A DNA stretch of 64,000 nucleotides from Pontibacillus sp. HMF3514 (GCF_009858175.1 NZ_CP047393.1:3534001-3598000); one strand, 5' to 3'. Shown: positions 50,787-59,679, counted from the stretch's first letter. Notes: generated by a model from the sequence alone, not told the origin. Translations and numbers: made by a program.

Positions 50787-52136
50787 ATGAAAAATTCAAA
50801 TGTTTCTCACAATCACACTTTAGAATCAACTCGTAAATCTTCCAGAATAAATCATTGGGATCCAGAGAATGAAACCTTTTGGGTAACAGAAGGTAAAAAG
50901 CACGCTAACCGAAATTTAACCATATCTGTTATCGCTTTATTCTTAGCTTTTGCAGTTTGGCAAATTTGGTCTGTCGTTGCGGTTAACTTAAACAGTGTTG
51001 GCTTTAATTTTACAAATAGTGAGTTATTCACACTCGCTGCTTTACCAGGTTTAGTAGGGGCTACGTTCCGAATCTTCTTTACATTTATGCCAGGCATGGT
51101 TGGAGGGAAGAACTGGACTGTGATCAGCACAGGGGCTTTATTAATTCCCTCCATTGGAATAGGGTTTGCAGTACAAAATCCAGAAACACCTTTTGTAACC
51201 ATGGCGATTCTTGCTGCCCTTTGTGGTATTGGGGGAGGTAACTTCTCTTCTTCTATGGCAAATATTAGCCCATTTTTCCCTAAGAAGCTAAAAGGAACTG
51301 CAAATGGGCTTAATGCTGGACTAGGAAATCTAGGTGTTAGTGCTGTTCAATTCATCACTCCTATTGCACTTGGGTTAGGGTTTATTGGAGCAATGACAGG
51401 TGGTTCCCAAACGTTAGATGAAGGTAAAACCGTTTGGATTCAGAATGCGGCTTTTATTTGGGTTATCCCTATTATTATTATTACGCTTGTCGCCTTGTGG
51501 GGAATGGATAACCTTCCGGGTACGAAGCAGTCCTTTAAAGAACAGTCCATTATTTTCAAAAATAAACATACTTGGATTATGACATGGCTCTACACAATGT
51601 GTTTCGGATCTTTCATTGGTTACTCTGCTGCTTTCCCATTACTAATTAATTCTGAATTCTCGAATGTGGATGGAGCTGTGGGCTTAGCATTTTTAGGTCC
51701 TTTACTTGGTGCTGGTATTCGTCCAGTGGGTGGTTGGTTATCAGACAAAGTGAAAAGTGGTTCTCTTGTTACATTTTGGGACATTGTCGTCATGATTGGC
51801 GCTACGTTTGGAGTCGTTTACTTCTTAAATGCCGAAAACTTTACTGGATTCTTAATTATGTTCCTGATCTTATTCTTAACAACTGGAATTGCGAATGGTT
51901 CAACGTTTCGTATGGTTCCGTTCATCTTCCCTGAAAAGCAATCACCACCAGTATTAGGTTTTATTGCTGCTATTGCTGCATATGGCGCTTTTCTAATTCC
52001 TAAAGTATTTGGATGGTCTATTGACTCAACTGGTACTGCTAATTTAGCTTTATACATCTTTATCATTTACTATGTAATCAGCTTGTTCATTACATGGTTT
52101 TGGTACTCCAGAAAAAATGCTGAAATAAAATGCTAA
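50787..52136 (+). CDS. narK: Nitrate/nitrite transporter NarK (MFS)
   Basis: 449 residues, about 12 transmembrane helices, major facilitator superfamily. The nitrate signature GIGGGNFSSSMANISPFFPKK lies near residue 150 and a second conserved glycine-rich helix, TTGIANGSTFRMVPFIF, near 370. A hydrophilic N-terminus of about 45 residues precedes helix 1. NarK imports nitrate and exchanges it for nitrite during nitrate respiration. GAAAGGGG precedes the ATG. A second transporter follows after 33 bases. Confidence 0.92.
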   Translation: MKNSNVSHNHTLESTRKSSRINHWDPENETFWVTEGKKHANRNLTISVIALFLAFAVWQIWSVVAVNLNSVGFNFTNSELFTLAALPGLVGATFRIFFTFMPGMVGGKNWTVISTGALLIPSIGIGFAVQNPETPFVTMAILAALCGIGGGNFSSSMANISPFFPKKLKGTANGLNAGLGNLGVSAVQFITPIALGLGFIGAMTGGSQTLDEGKTVWIQNAAFIWVIPIIIITLVALWGMDNLPGTKQSFKEQSIIFKNKHTWIMTWLYTMCFGSFIGYSAAFPLLINSEFSNVDGAVGLAFLGPLLGAGIRPVGGWLSDKVKSGSLVTFWDIVVMIGATFGVVYFLNAENFTGFLIMFLILFLTTGIANGSTFRMVPFIFPEKQSPPVLGFIAAIAAYGAFLIPKVFGWSIDSTGTANLALYIFIIYYVISLFITWFWYSRKNAEIKC

Positions 52137-52169
52137 CCATACGAGATTAAAAGAAGAGGAGGATGAACT

Positions 52170-53393
52170 ATGAGGTTAAAAAGTTTCTTGAAAAGCGGAC
52201 ACACCCCCACGCTCGCTTCCTCATTTTTATATTTTGATATAAGTTTCATGATTTGGGTTATTTTAGGTGCTACAGGTAATTTTATTGTAGAAGATCTAAA
52301 CTTGACACCAGCTCAAAAAGGGATGATGGTAGGTATCCCTGTTTTAGGAGGTGCATTACTCCGAATTCCAATGGGTCTCTTAGCTGATAAGTTTGGTGGC
52401 AAAAAGATGGGGTTAATTGGAATGACATTAACCATGATCCCTCTCGGTTGGGGATGGTTGTTTGCCGATTCTTTAAGTGAAGTGTATGCACTGGGTTTCT
52501 TACTAGGTGTAGCCGGTGCTAGTTTTGCTGTCGCTTTACCACTAGCGAGTAGATGGTATCCGCCTGAGCATCAGGGCTTAGCAATGGGAATTGCGGGTGC
52601 CGGTAATAGTGGAACTGTTATTGCAACTTTCTTCGGGCCAAGGTTAGCTGAAATCTATAGTTGGAACTTCGTATTTGGAGTTGCACTAATCCCTTTAATC
52701 ATAGCTTTCACTGTATTCGCTATTTTTGCCAAGGATTGTCCAACTGCGAAGCGACCTCAGAATGCTAAAGAGTACTTTAGCGTCATTAAACGAAAAGAAC
52801 CATGGCTGTTTGCTTTCTTTTATAGTTTATCTTTCGGCGGATTTGTAGGTTTGACAAGTTATTTAACGATATTTTTCTTTGATCAGTATGGTGTAAGTAA
52901 AGTACAAGCTGGTGACTTTGTAACACTCGTTGTATTTGCAGGAAGTTTTGTACGTCCAATCGGAGGTTTTTTGGCAGACAAATGGGGCGGAATGATTATG
53001 CTTGTATTCCTCTTCTCAGGGGCTACGATATGCTTGGGAGTTGTCGGGATGTTGCCACCTGTTTACATTGCACTAGCCATGTTATTCCTTACCTTAGTCT
53101 TTTTAGGGACAGCGAATGGTGCTTTGTTCCAGGTCATTCCCGTTAAATTCCCTAAAGAAGTTGGGCTTTTAACCGGATTTGTAGGTGCAGCAGGTGGTTT
53201 AGGAGGCTTTTTCTTACCCAATATCCTAGGAACTTTCAAACAGGTCACTGACTCTTATTCATATGGATTTTGGTGGGTTGCTATAACCACTTTAATCGCC
53301 ATGCTCATGTTATACACGATGTATCGCAAAGATGAACAAGAACGTTTAACACCCCAACAATCTCCTACAAATAGAGTGGATAGTAGAGCTTAA
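52170..53393 (+). CDS. Second NarK/NasA-type nitrate transporter (MFS)
   Basis: 407 residues, about 12 transmembrane helices. Signatures are GVAGASFAVALPLASRWYPPEHQGLAMGIAGAGNSGT near residue 110 and the late FLGTANGALFQVIPVKFPKEVG helix, typical of the NarK1/NasA branch (proton-coupled nitrate import). Helix 2-3 loop carries GLLADKFGGKKMG, an MFS motif. Paired NarK1-NarK2 transporters are usual in denitrifiers. AGAGGAGG precedes the ATG. The narK-type pair forms one operon ending at a strong terminator. Confidence 0.9.
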   Translation: MRLKSFLKSGHTPTLASSFLYFDISFMIWVILGATGNFIVEDLNLTPAQKGMMVGIPVLGGALLRIPMGLLADKFGGKKMGLIGMTLTMIPLGWGWLFADSLSEVYALGFLLGVAGASFAVALPLASRWYPPEHQGLAMGIAGAGNSGTVIATFFGPRLAEIYSWNFVFGVALIPLIIAFTVFAIFAKDCPTAKRPQNAKEYFSVIKRKEPWLFAFFYSLSFGGFVGLTSYLTIFFFDQYGVSKVQAGDFVTLVVFAGSFVRPIGGFLADKWGGMIMLVFLFSGATICLGVVGMLPPVYIALAMLFLTLVFLGTANGALFQVIPVKFPKEVGLLTGFVGAAGGLGGFFLPNILGTFKQVTDSYSYGFWWVAITTLIAMLMLYTMYRKDEQERLTPQQSPTNRVDSRA

Positions 53394-53422
53394 TCCAGAC
53401 ACGTAGACTATTATATTAAAGA

Positions 53423-53457
53423 AAAAGAGCTTCTTACCTCATAAGAAGCTTTTTTTA
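53423..53457 (+). terminator. Terminator of the nitrate transporter operon
   Basis: AGCTTCTTA (53428-53436) pairs with TAAGAAGCT (53442-53450), followed by seven Ts. Confidence 0.9.
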
Positions 53458-53544
53458 TGGATTGAATGCAGAAATCTTCTTATAAGAACGGTTACATCAT
53501 CCCCTCTCTTGTTGTTAATTACGCTAACCTATGAATATTCATGG

Positions 53545-53588
53545 TGTAACAAACATCACAGACGGTAACGTTTACGATTTCATATAAT
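53545..53588 (+). promoter_or_regulatory. FNR box and promoter of the unknown 178-residue gene
   Basis: TGTAACAAACATCACA (53545-53560) has one mismatch to the box. TATAAT (53583-53588) starts 30.5 bases from its centre. Confidence 0.68.
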
Positions 53589-53641
53589 AAGAATAAGATT
53601 ATGATATGTGCTTAGAAAATAGCACAAGGAGGCTTACACAA

Positions 53642-54178
53642 ATGCTATCAGTTGAACTCCAAACATCAGACCTAAATGATATAGAGAAAATACTGAAGTC
53701 AAAGGGGTTTCAGGAGAATAACGGAGACATGGTGTACAAACCGAACAAACAAGAACAAATTACCGTTAGTCTTAATGAGGCCAATCAGAAGCTTACACTA
53801 ATGTTCTCACCTCAACTCAACCTTGAACAATTTTCTACCATCCACCAAAAGATCATGGAGCTCATACAGTTTTTTGGAACTCATTATGATGACTCGAACA
53901 GCTTGTTAGGATATTTAAAAGACGGTGAGGGCGCTTATATTATAACCAACTGGTCGAAATGGTATAAATTCCTGCAGGATGCTAGATTGAAAACCCTTGA
54001 AGGGCAGAAGGTTCGAATACTCGATCAAAAGGAAAACGAGCTAGGTTCAGGAATGTTTGTAGACTACAAAAGGGACACTGAACACCTAACTATAATTGAA
54101 TGTTCAATCATTACATTATTTGGTGAGAAGTCCTATTCAGGTACCGATTTAAAAATAGAACCGACGAATGAATGGTAA
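53642..54178 (+). CDS. Protein of unknown function, FNR-type promoter
   Basis: 178 residues from the ATG at 53642 (AAGGAGG seven bases upstream). The frame opens at 53606 without a ribosome binding site. It is soluble, has no signal peptide and no cysteine-rich motif. The first part (LSVELQTSDLNDIEKILKSKGFQENNGDMVYK) looks like an alpha/beta domain; the second has W-S-K-W-Y and an SH3-like stretch, GQKVRILDQKENELGSGMFVDYK. I do not recognise the family. Its FNR box and position next to the nitrate transporters suggest a role in nitrate or anaerobic metabolism. Confidence 0.75.
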   Translation: MLSVELQTSDLNDIEKILKSKGFQENNGDMVYKPNKQEQITVSLNEANQKLTLMFSPQLNLEQFSTIHQKIMELIQFFGTHYDDSNSLLGYLKDGEGAYIITNWSKWYKFLQDARLKTLEGQKVRILDQKENELGSGMFVDYKRDTEHLTIIECSIITLFGEKSYSGTDLKIEPTNEW

Positions 54179-54349
54179 CGAACAAGTAATTTTTTTAATG
54201 AAACAGAAAGTTCTTTGTTTGAAAAAATTAATACGTAAACTTCGCTCTCTATATGTATCACTAATTTTAAGAATACCGGGGTTGATAAGGTTTTAGGCTA
54301 AACTATATTGAAAGAGTTTGTGAAAGAATGTACTTACACTAACTGGTAG

Positions 54350-54967
54350 TAATGTGGAATAAGTTGGTGCGGAGAGGTTCCGTTGCTTTTGTGGGGATCG
54401 GCGGGCTGTGGAACGGGCTGCTTTCCCCGGAAGACCGATCGAGCCTCCTCATCCGCTGCGCTCCTTTCGGGGTCTCGCTCGCCCGTTTTTCCGGAGGGGT
54501 CAGCCCGTTTCCCAGCCTACCTTAGCCGAATGGAGATGAACGGAACCGCAGCTATCGTATGGTTTTCTGCTTTAGAATAAGTGGTCAAATTTTATATGCA
54601 TAAAAGTGATCTAAAGGCTTATATGTAGAGGGTTTTAGCATCTATAATAACTTTTCCTTATGCATGAGATTAAATGATCTCCCCCTAGGGTCCGTTAACC
54701 TCCATAATCGCAAGGGGTGAAGGAAACGGCGAACTCCAGTGGTAGAAAGGGCAGATCAGACCCCACAGAGAACGGAGTGAACAGGCTCAAAGTAAACAAG
54801 GAAGATCGACTAAGACCGCCACATCGTGTGGCAACGTCGACCTACCCCACGTCGTGTGGGGCAGCAGGAGTATCGCCGTTTCAATGAACCCCTACCTCTC
54901 ATAAAAGCAACGGACCTCCACCACACTTTATCTCGAAACCAAGTCTTCCACATAAGGGGGCTTTAGT
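54350..54967. repeat. Structured repeat element, copy 2 (inverted relative to copy 1)
   Basis: About 610 bp. It starts TAATGTGGAATAAGTTGG and ends with the reverse complement of TTATGTGGAAGACTTGG plus GGGGGCTTTAGT. The internal hairpins with GGGCTGTGGAACGGGCT and GAAACGGCGAACTCC arms match copy 1, as does the linker with AACCGCAGCTATCGTA and TTCTAAAGCAG in reverse. Both ends carry the same GTG-for-CTT change against copy 1, so end symmetry is kept. An extra hairpin (GACCTACCCCACGTCGTGTG) lies at about 54810-54870. No gene. Confidence 0.85.
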
Positions 54968-55026
54968 TGAAGAACAAGTCAATATATTATAGATACCTAT
55001 TGATTCTTGATATTGTACTTAAAAGA

Positions 55027-55064
55027 GTTCACTCCGGATAGATAACCTTTATCCGGAGTGAATT
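55027..55064. terminator. Terminator after the molybdoenzyme operon
   Basis: TTCACTCCGGATA (55028-55040) pairs perfectly with TATCCGGAGTGAA (55050-55062). T-rich sequence lies on both sides. On the minus strand it follows the small membrane protein gene by 17 bases. Confidence 0.9.
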
Positions 55065-55080
55065 CTTTTTCCTTGTTCTA

Positions 55081-55272
55081 TCATTTATATTCTTGCTTTC
55101 TCCAGCGCCAAAACGTTACGACACATATTAAAGAAGAAATGATACTAATAATCGAATATGTGAGGACATGTTTGTATTCTTCTCCGAAAAACGATTCAAT
55201 CGTCCATTGTAACGCAACTACATTCACAGCTAGTGTAATGAAAATAATAATCCAATAGATTTTTTTACCCAT
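55081..55272 (-). CDS. Small two-helix membrane protein of the molybdoenzyme operon
   Basis: 63 residues with two hydrophobic helices (about 5-24 and 37-54) joined by a short polar loop, and a basic C-terminus (FWRWRKQEYK). It overlaps the Rieske gene by eight bases, so it is translated with it. No family recognised. As the last gene of the operon it may be an assembly or anchor subunit for the Rieske/cytochrome partner. Confidence 0.68.
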   Translation of the reverse strand: MGKKIYWIIIFITLAVNVVALQWTIESFFGEEYKHVLTYSIISIISSLICVVTFWRWRKQEYK

Positions 55273-55795
55273 GTCGGATCTGCCTTCCTACTGCGTACAC
55301 AACTCCATTTTCAACTTGAATATCAATTAAAGGTAACTCTCTTTGGGGCGGACCTGCTAAAGGGTGACCGTTATCAACGCTGAAAAATCCTCGGTGACAT
55401 GGACAAAGTAGCACAGATTCCTCTTTTTCATAGAAAACAGGGCATTGTAAGTGTGTACATTTATTATTATATGCTTTTAATTCTCCATCCTTTGTATGAA
55501 CTAAAATCGCTGGCTCATTCTCACTAGGATACTGGAAGTTTATCGCACTGTCTTTTGGAATATCAGCTAGTTTCGCAATTTCTTTTCTATTGTCATCCTT
55601 TTCCTTATCCTTAAGTGCTAGAACAGAAAAAGGTAAAGTAGCTACACCTAATGTAACAGTTGCTCCAACTGCAGATTTCAGAAAAGATCTTCGGTTAAAT
55701 TTTAAATCGTCATCACGTTCCAAGTTGTTGATGAGCCCGACCATATCATCTCTTGATTCTTTTTGATTTCGTTTTCCTTTTTGCTCTTTTGACAA
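55265..55795 (-). CDS. Tat-exported Rieske [2Fe-2S] protein
   Basis: 176 residues. A twin-arginine signal with RRSFLK at 35-40 and a hydrophobic helix to about 60 would export the protein folded and anchor it outside. The Rieske ligands are Cys113 and His115 in CTHLQCPV, and Cys131 and His134 in CPCHRGFF; Cys118 and Cys133 can form the usual disulfide. The loop GHPLAGPPQRELP is typical. In bc complexes such proteins take electrons from quinol. Here it follows a ferredoxin and a molybdoenzyme gene, with no cytochrome b6 or bc1 genes nearby. Confidence 0.9.
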   Translation of the reverse strand: MSKEQKGKRNQKESRDDMVGLINNLERDDDLKFNRRSFLKSAVGATVTLGVATLPFSVLALKDKEKDDNRKEIAKLADIPKDSAINFQYPSENEPAILVHTKDGELKAYNNKCTHLQCPVFYEKEESVLLCPCHRGFFSVDNGHPLAGPPQRELPLIDIQVENGVVYAVGRQIRHG

Positions 55796-55812
55796 GATAT
55801 CCAGCCTCCTTA

Positions 55813-56355
55813 TTAATCCGTATAAACTCCAAAGAACTCAGGAACATACTCCCACTTGTTTCCTTCTTGAGGCTTCTTCCCCTCTACCAGATTCATTTGG
55901 GAACGTCTTCTGCGTAACTGTTGCATCTCATCAAAATCAATGAAGCGAATAGCTTCACTTGGACAAACAGATGCACACATTGGAGCAATATCATGTTTGG
56001 ATCGGTCATAACACATATCGCATTTATACATTTTATTCTCTTCAAAATCGAACTTTGGAATCCCAAATGGGCAACCAAATGTACAGTTGCGGCAACCAAT
56101 ACATTTCTCTTCCATTGCTGATAAAACGACACCTTCATCCGTAATTTGAATTGCGTTAGCGGGACAAACGCGTGCACAAGCAGGATCTTTACACTGCATA
56201 CAAAGCATTGGGTACGTTTGGCGACTCTCTGTAAAATCTACATACTCTACATAATTTCGTTCCTTAGCATCATGGTCCCCACACTCACGACAAGCCGCTT
56301 GACAAGCACGGCACCCGATACATCGTTCAAACTCTAAGTACATAATTTTATTCAC
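55813..56355 (-). CDS. Four-[4Fe-4S] ferredoxin subunit (DmsB/NrfC type)
   Basis: 180 residues with four cysteine clusters: CIGCRACQAAC, CMQCKDPACARVCP, CIGCRNCTFGCPFG and CDMCYDR...CASVCP. This is the 16-Cys pattern of electron-transfer subunits of molybdoenzymes (DmsB, NrfC, HycB). It would carry electrons between the membrane cytochrome and the molybdenum subunit. It overlaps the catalytic gene by eight bases. The protein lacks a signal peptide, so it is cytoplasmic. Confidence 0.92.
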   Translation of the reverse strand: MNKIMYLEFERCIGCRACQAACRECGDHDAKERNYVEYVDFTESRQTYPMLCMQCKDPACARVCPANAIQITDEGVVLSAMEEKCIGCRNCTFGCPFGIPKFDFEENKMYKCDMCYDRSKHDIAPMCASVCPSEAIRFIDFDEMQQLRRRRSQMNLVEGKKPQEGNKWEYVPEFFGVYTD

Positions 56356-58504
56356 GAGTTAGAACCCCTTTCTTTGTAGGTAATTTTTCGATCTGCAGCG
56401 AACACACTTTAAATTCAGGCATTCTAGATACAGGATCTAGACAGTCACTTGTGAGTTGATTAACCGCTAACTCTTTCCCCCAGTGATAAGGGACAAATAC
56501 TGTGTCTTTCCGTATAGCCTTCGTAATTTTCGTTTTAACTGTCATATGGGAACGCGGTGTTTTCAGTTTTACCATGTCTCCATCTTCCAGTTGATATCGA
56601 CTTGCTAACGCCGGATGCATTTCAGCAAAAGGCTCAGGACATTGTTCCATTAAGAAGTCCACACGTCTTGTTTGATTACCTGATAAATAGTGGAATACGA
56701 CACGCCCTGTAGTTAGAAACAGTGGATAATCTTGAGTTGGTACTTCTCCGGCCTCTTTCCAACCCACTATCCCAAGGTTTGCTTTCCCATTCTCTGTATA
56801 AAAGGATTCTTCAAACATCGTTGGTGTTCCTGGATGGTCCTCTGAAGGGCACGGCCAGAACACTCCATTTTCTTTATCGATACGATCCCAAGTAATTCCG
56901 TAATAATCAGCTTTTCCACCTTTAGTAGCTAAGCGAAATTCTTCAAATATTTCACCGGCTTTTTTATATGAAAAGTGCTTTCCTTTCCCCATTCTTTCAG
57001 CAATTAAGCTTAAAATCTCCCAATCTGGTTTGGACTCCCCTATAGGCTCTGTTACTTTTCGAATTCGAATAACTCTACCTTCAATATTGGTAGTCGTTCC
57101 TTCATCTTCTGCCCATGTAGTCGCTGGTAAAACAACATCTGCAAAGGAAGCTGTTTCAGATAAGAAGAAGTCACTTACGACAAGAAAATCTAGCTTCTTA
57201 AAGCCATTCCAAATATGCTCAAGATTCGGTGCTGAAACGGCTGGGTTTGAACAAATGACATGCATGCCACGAATATTTCCTTTTTCAATCTCCCCAAACA
57301 TTTCATAGGCTGAGACCCCCGGCTTCGGCATTTCACTCGGATCGATCCCCCAAATACTTGAAATGTATTCCACAGCGGCTGGATCTGTAAGCTTACGGTA
57401 TCCTGGTAATAAATCGGATTTCTGACCATGTTCTCTTCCGCCTTGGCCATTCCCCTGTCCCGTAAATGTAGCTACACCAGATGCGAATTTTCCGACTTGT
57501 CCCCTAAGGAGTGCCATCGAACTATATAAACGAACATTGTCTACCCCTTTAGATTGTTGTTCTACGCCTCGGGCAAACATGACTACAGAACGTGGAGACA
57601 TCCCATAAATATGTGCTGCTTTAATAAGTTTCTCCACTGCCACTCCTGTAATCTCAGAGGTATATTCAGGAGTGAATTTCTCTACATTTTGTTTTAACTC
57701 TTCGAAGTTATTGCATCGTTTTGAAACGTACTCCTCATCCACATACCCCTCTTTAATAATTAAATGAAGCATACCATTCGCAAGTGCAGAGTCAGTACCA
57801 GGTTTTAAATCTAAGTGAACGTCTGCCACTCGAGCTGTCGGTGTCTCACGAGGGTCCGCTACGATGAGTTTAGCTCCTTTATCCTTTGCTTTCCAAAACC
57901 ATTGGATGCTTGTTGGGTGACATTCTGCGGTATTTGAACCTGCAATAAAGAAGCAATCACTGTGTTCAAGCTCAGTCCAAGGTAGCGTCGATCCACGGTC
58001 TACACCAAATGTTTGAATAAACCCTCCGGCTGCTGAACTCATGCAGAAACGTCCATTATAATCAATGTAACGAGTCCCTAGTCCGACACGAGCATATTTA
58101 CCAACCAAATAACACTTTTCATTTGTCATTGATACCCCACCAAAAACTGACAGAGCATCTTTTCCACTTTCTTCTTGAAGTCTTTTAAAGTTCTTTTCAA
58201 TTAAATCGAGAGCTTCTTTCCAAGTGGATTCTACAAATTTGCCGTTCTTTTTAATCAAAGGCTTTTTAATACGGTCCTGGTGATCAATCGTTTGATAAGC
58301 AGTTACACCTTTCGGACACATTTTACCGTTCGTAACCGGCCAGTCGTATCTTGGTTCCACTCCCACAACGTTTCCTGTGCTTTTATTCACTCGAATATGC
58401 ATGCCACATTGCATACCACAATAGCAACAATGTGTGGTAATTAATTTTTCACCTGGTTTATGAAGATTCTGAACTCCTTCTTTTGCTATAAAATCACTCA
58501 TCAC
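56348..58504 (-). CDS. Molybdopterin oxidoreductase, NarB/NasA-like nitrate reductase
   Basis: 718 residues, the length of assimilatory-type NarB/NasA. The [4Fe-4S] ligands are Cys26, Cys29, Cys33 and Cys63 (CCYCGMQCGMH...KMCPKG). The molybdenum ligand is Cys154 in GRFCMSSAAGG. GSNTAECHP and EDEGTTTNIEGRVIR are other bis-MGD signatures shared with Nap/Nas enzymes. There is no Tat signal, so it is cytoplasmic. It lies in one operon with a cytochrome b-like membrane protein, a ferredoxin and a Rieske protein, under an FNR box. Nitrate is the best guess from narK and fnr nearby. Other oxyanions or formate cannot be excluded. Confidence 0.85.
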   Translation of the reverse strand: MMSDFIAKEGVQNLHKPGEKLITTHCCYCGMQCGMHIRVNKSTGNVVGVEPRYDWPVTNGKMCPKGVTAYQTIDHQDRIKKPLIKKNGKFVESTWKEALDLIEKNFKRLQEESGKDALSVFGGVSMTNEKCYLVGKYARVGLGTRYIDYNGRFCMSSAAGGFIQTFGVDRGSTLPWTELEHSDCFFIAGSNTAECHPTSIQWFWKAKDKGAKLIVADPRETPTARVADVHLDLKPGTDSALANGMLHLIIKEGYVDEEYVSKRCNNFEELKQNVEKFTPEYTSEITGVAVEKLIKAAHIYGMSPRSVVMFARGVEQQSKGVDNVRLYSSMALLRGQVGKFASGVATFTGQGNGQGGREHGQKSDLLPGYRKLTDPAAVEYISSIWGIDPSEMPKPGVSAYEMFGEIEKGNIRGMHVICSNPAVSAPNLEHIWNGFKKLDFLVVSDFFLSETASFADVVLPATTWAEDEGTTTNIEGRVIRIRKVTEPIGESKPDWEILSLIAERMGKGKHFSYKKAGEIFEEFRLATKGGKADYYGITWDRIDKENGVFWPCPSEDHPGTPTMFEESFYTENGKANLGIVGWKEAGEVPTQDYPLFLTTGRVVFHYLSGNQTRRVDFLMEQCPEPFAEMHPALASRYQLEDGDMVKLKTPRSHMTVKTKITKAIRKDTVFVPYHWGKELAVNQLTSDCLDPVSRMPEFKVCSLQIEKLPTKKGVLTRE

Positions 58505-59679
58505 TCGTTTCCTCCCTCTTCTTTATACTGTTTCAGCTCTTTTTGAACGTGCTCTGGAAAATTATAATAATCATCTGTTCGTCTGCCACCAAAACCGGAC
58601 ATTTCAGAACCATTGCGCGTTAAAATCGGGTTATGTCCCTGTTGGAGGTGTGGCTGATTATTTAATTGCTTCATAACACGAATCCTTCTTCTACAAGCCG
58701 GACAGTAATCAGATAGATACGAACCATCCTCTAGTTGTAGATCAAACTGTTGCACGCTCAAGATTTCCTTTACGTCACTTACCTGTGGATCTGAACTGTA
58801 CACCGTACCACATCGCAAGCATGGTCGGGTGTCAACTTTCCATTCCTCTTGATAGTTCATCGGAACAGCGGTTGTGAGTGGTCGGATCGGTAAATGGAAT
58901 AGCTTCCCAAATGGGAAATAAATCAGTAAAACCACAACGGTTACCTGGTGTACAAGCGTCATATAATGATGCATCCAACCATCTAATAAGACGTAAGAAA
59001 CGGTTAACAGTAACCCTGTAACTGTCACGGCTAAAAGTAGGAATAATGGAAATAAATCAAATTCTGCTCGCTGCGTTACCTTGACATCCTCATTAACAAT
59101 TCTCCTAGTCAATGCCATGCATACACCGATTAGAACCATTGAAGCTGTAATATTTAATCCGTTATAAACCATTTCAGCAAAAAAACCATGAGCTGCCATT
59201 GAAATGGTTTCAACCCCCATGACGACAATCGTGTAGGTTTCTGGATCCACCAGTTCAAAGTGCATCCAACCAAAGGTAAGGCCAAACGTGATAGCAAATG
59301 ACCCTATACACCCCCATGCGATTAGAAAGTGCTGTACGCCTCTATATATTCCTCTTTTAAAAATAAATTTCTGTAAAAAGATATTTTCAAAAGCTGTTTT
59401 CAAGATTGCCTTCATATTTCTCCGCTTATACTTACGTTGCCTTAAATTCTGTAAGCTACGCTGGATCACTTGCCTTGTAGCTGGTCGTAGTAACCAAGAA
59501 CTCATACGAATCGTTAAACCAATAGCAAAGATAAGGGAAGAAATAAGATATCCCATTAAAGCCATATCAAAATGCAAAAAATTCTCTGTCCCTATCCATA
59601 TGGAGAAAAACAGCAGTAAGACAACAATGAACGAATATTTACTACTCTTGGAATAAAACGACCTCTCTAAAGATTTCAT
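58501..59679 (-). CDS. NarI-like membrane protein with C-terminal CxxC pairs
   Basis: 392 residues. About six transmembrane helices occupy residues 15-290, with histidines in GVQHFLIAWG, HGFFAEM, MHHYMTLVHQ and KLFHLPIRP that could ligate b hemes. The basic loop at 75-110 is cytoplasmic. The C-terminal soluble part carries CLRCG and CPAC about 45 residues apart, a rubredoxin- or zinc-ribbon-like pair of knuckles. The arrangement resembles the NarI/HdrE cytochrome b group, which oxidises menaquinol. It is the first gene of the operon and overlaps the molybdoenzyme gene by four bases. Confidence 0.8.
   Translation of the reverse strand: MKSLERSFYSKSSKYSFIVVLLLFFSIWIGTENFLHFDMALMGYLISSLIFAIGLTIRMSSWLLRPATRQVIQRSLQNLRQRKYKRRNMKAILKTAFENIFLQKFIFKRGIYRGVQHFLIAWGCIGSFAITFGLTFGWMHFELVDPETYTIVVMGVETISMAAHGFFAEMVYNGLNITASMVLIGVCMALTRRIVNEDVKVTQRAEFDLFPLFLLLAVTVTGLLLTVSYVLLDGWMHHYMTLVHQVTVVVLLIYFPFGKLFHLPIRPLTTAVPMNYQEEWKVDTRPCLRCGTVYSSDPQVSDVKEILSVQQFDLQLEDGSYLSDYCPACRRRIRVMKQLNNQPHLQQGHNPILTRNGSEMSGFGGRRTDDYYNFPEHVQKELKQYKEEGGNE

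Noticed and set aside
54185-54300. Short plus-strand frame starting MKQKVLCLKKL after the unknown gene
   Set aside because: About 32 codons, no ribosome binding site, no hydrophobic or repeat feature.
54383-54580. Frame of 65 codons within repeat-element copy 2, and similar ones at 45.8-46.2 kb
   Set aside because: They follow the hairpin arms of the repeat element and are not conserved as protein between the two copies.
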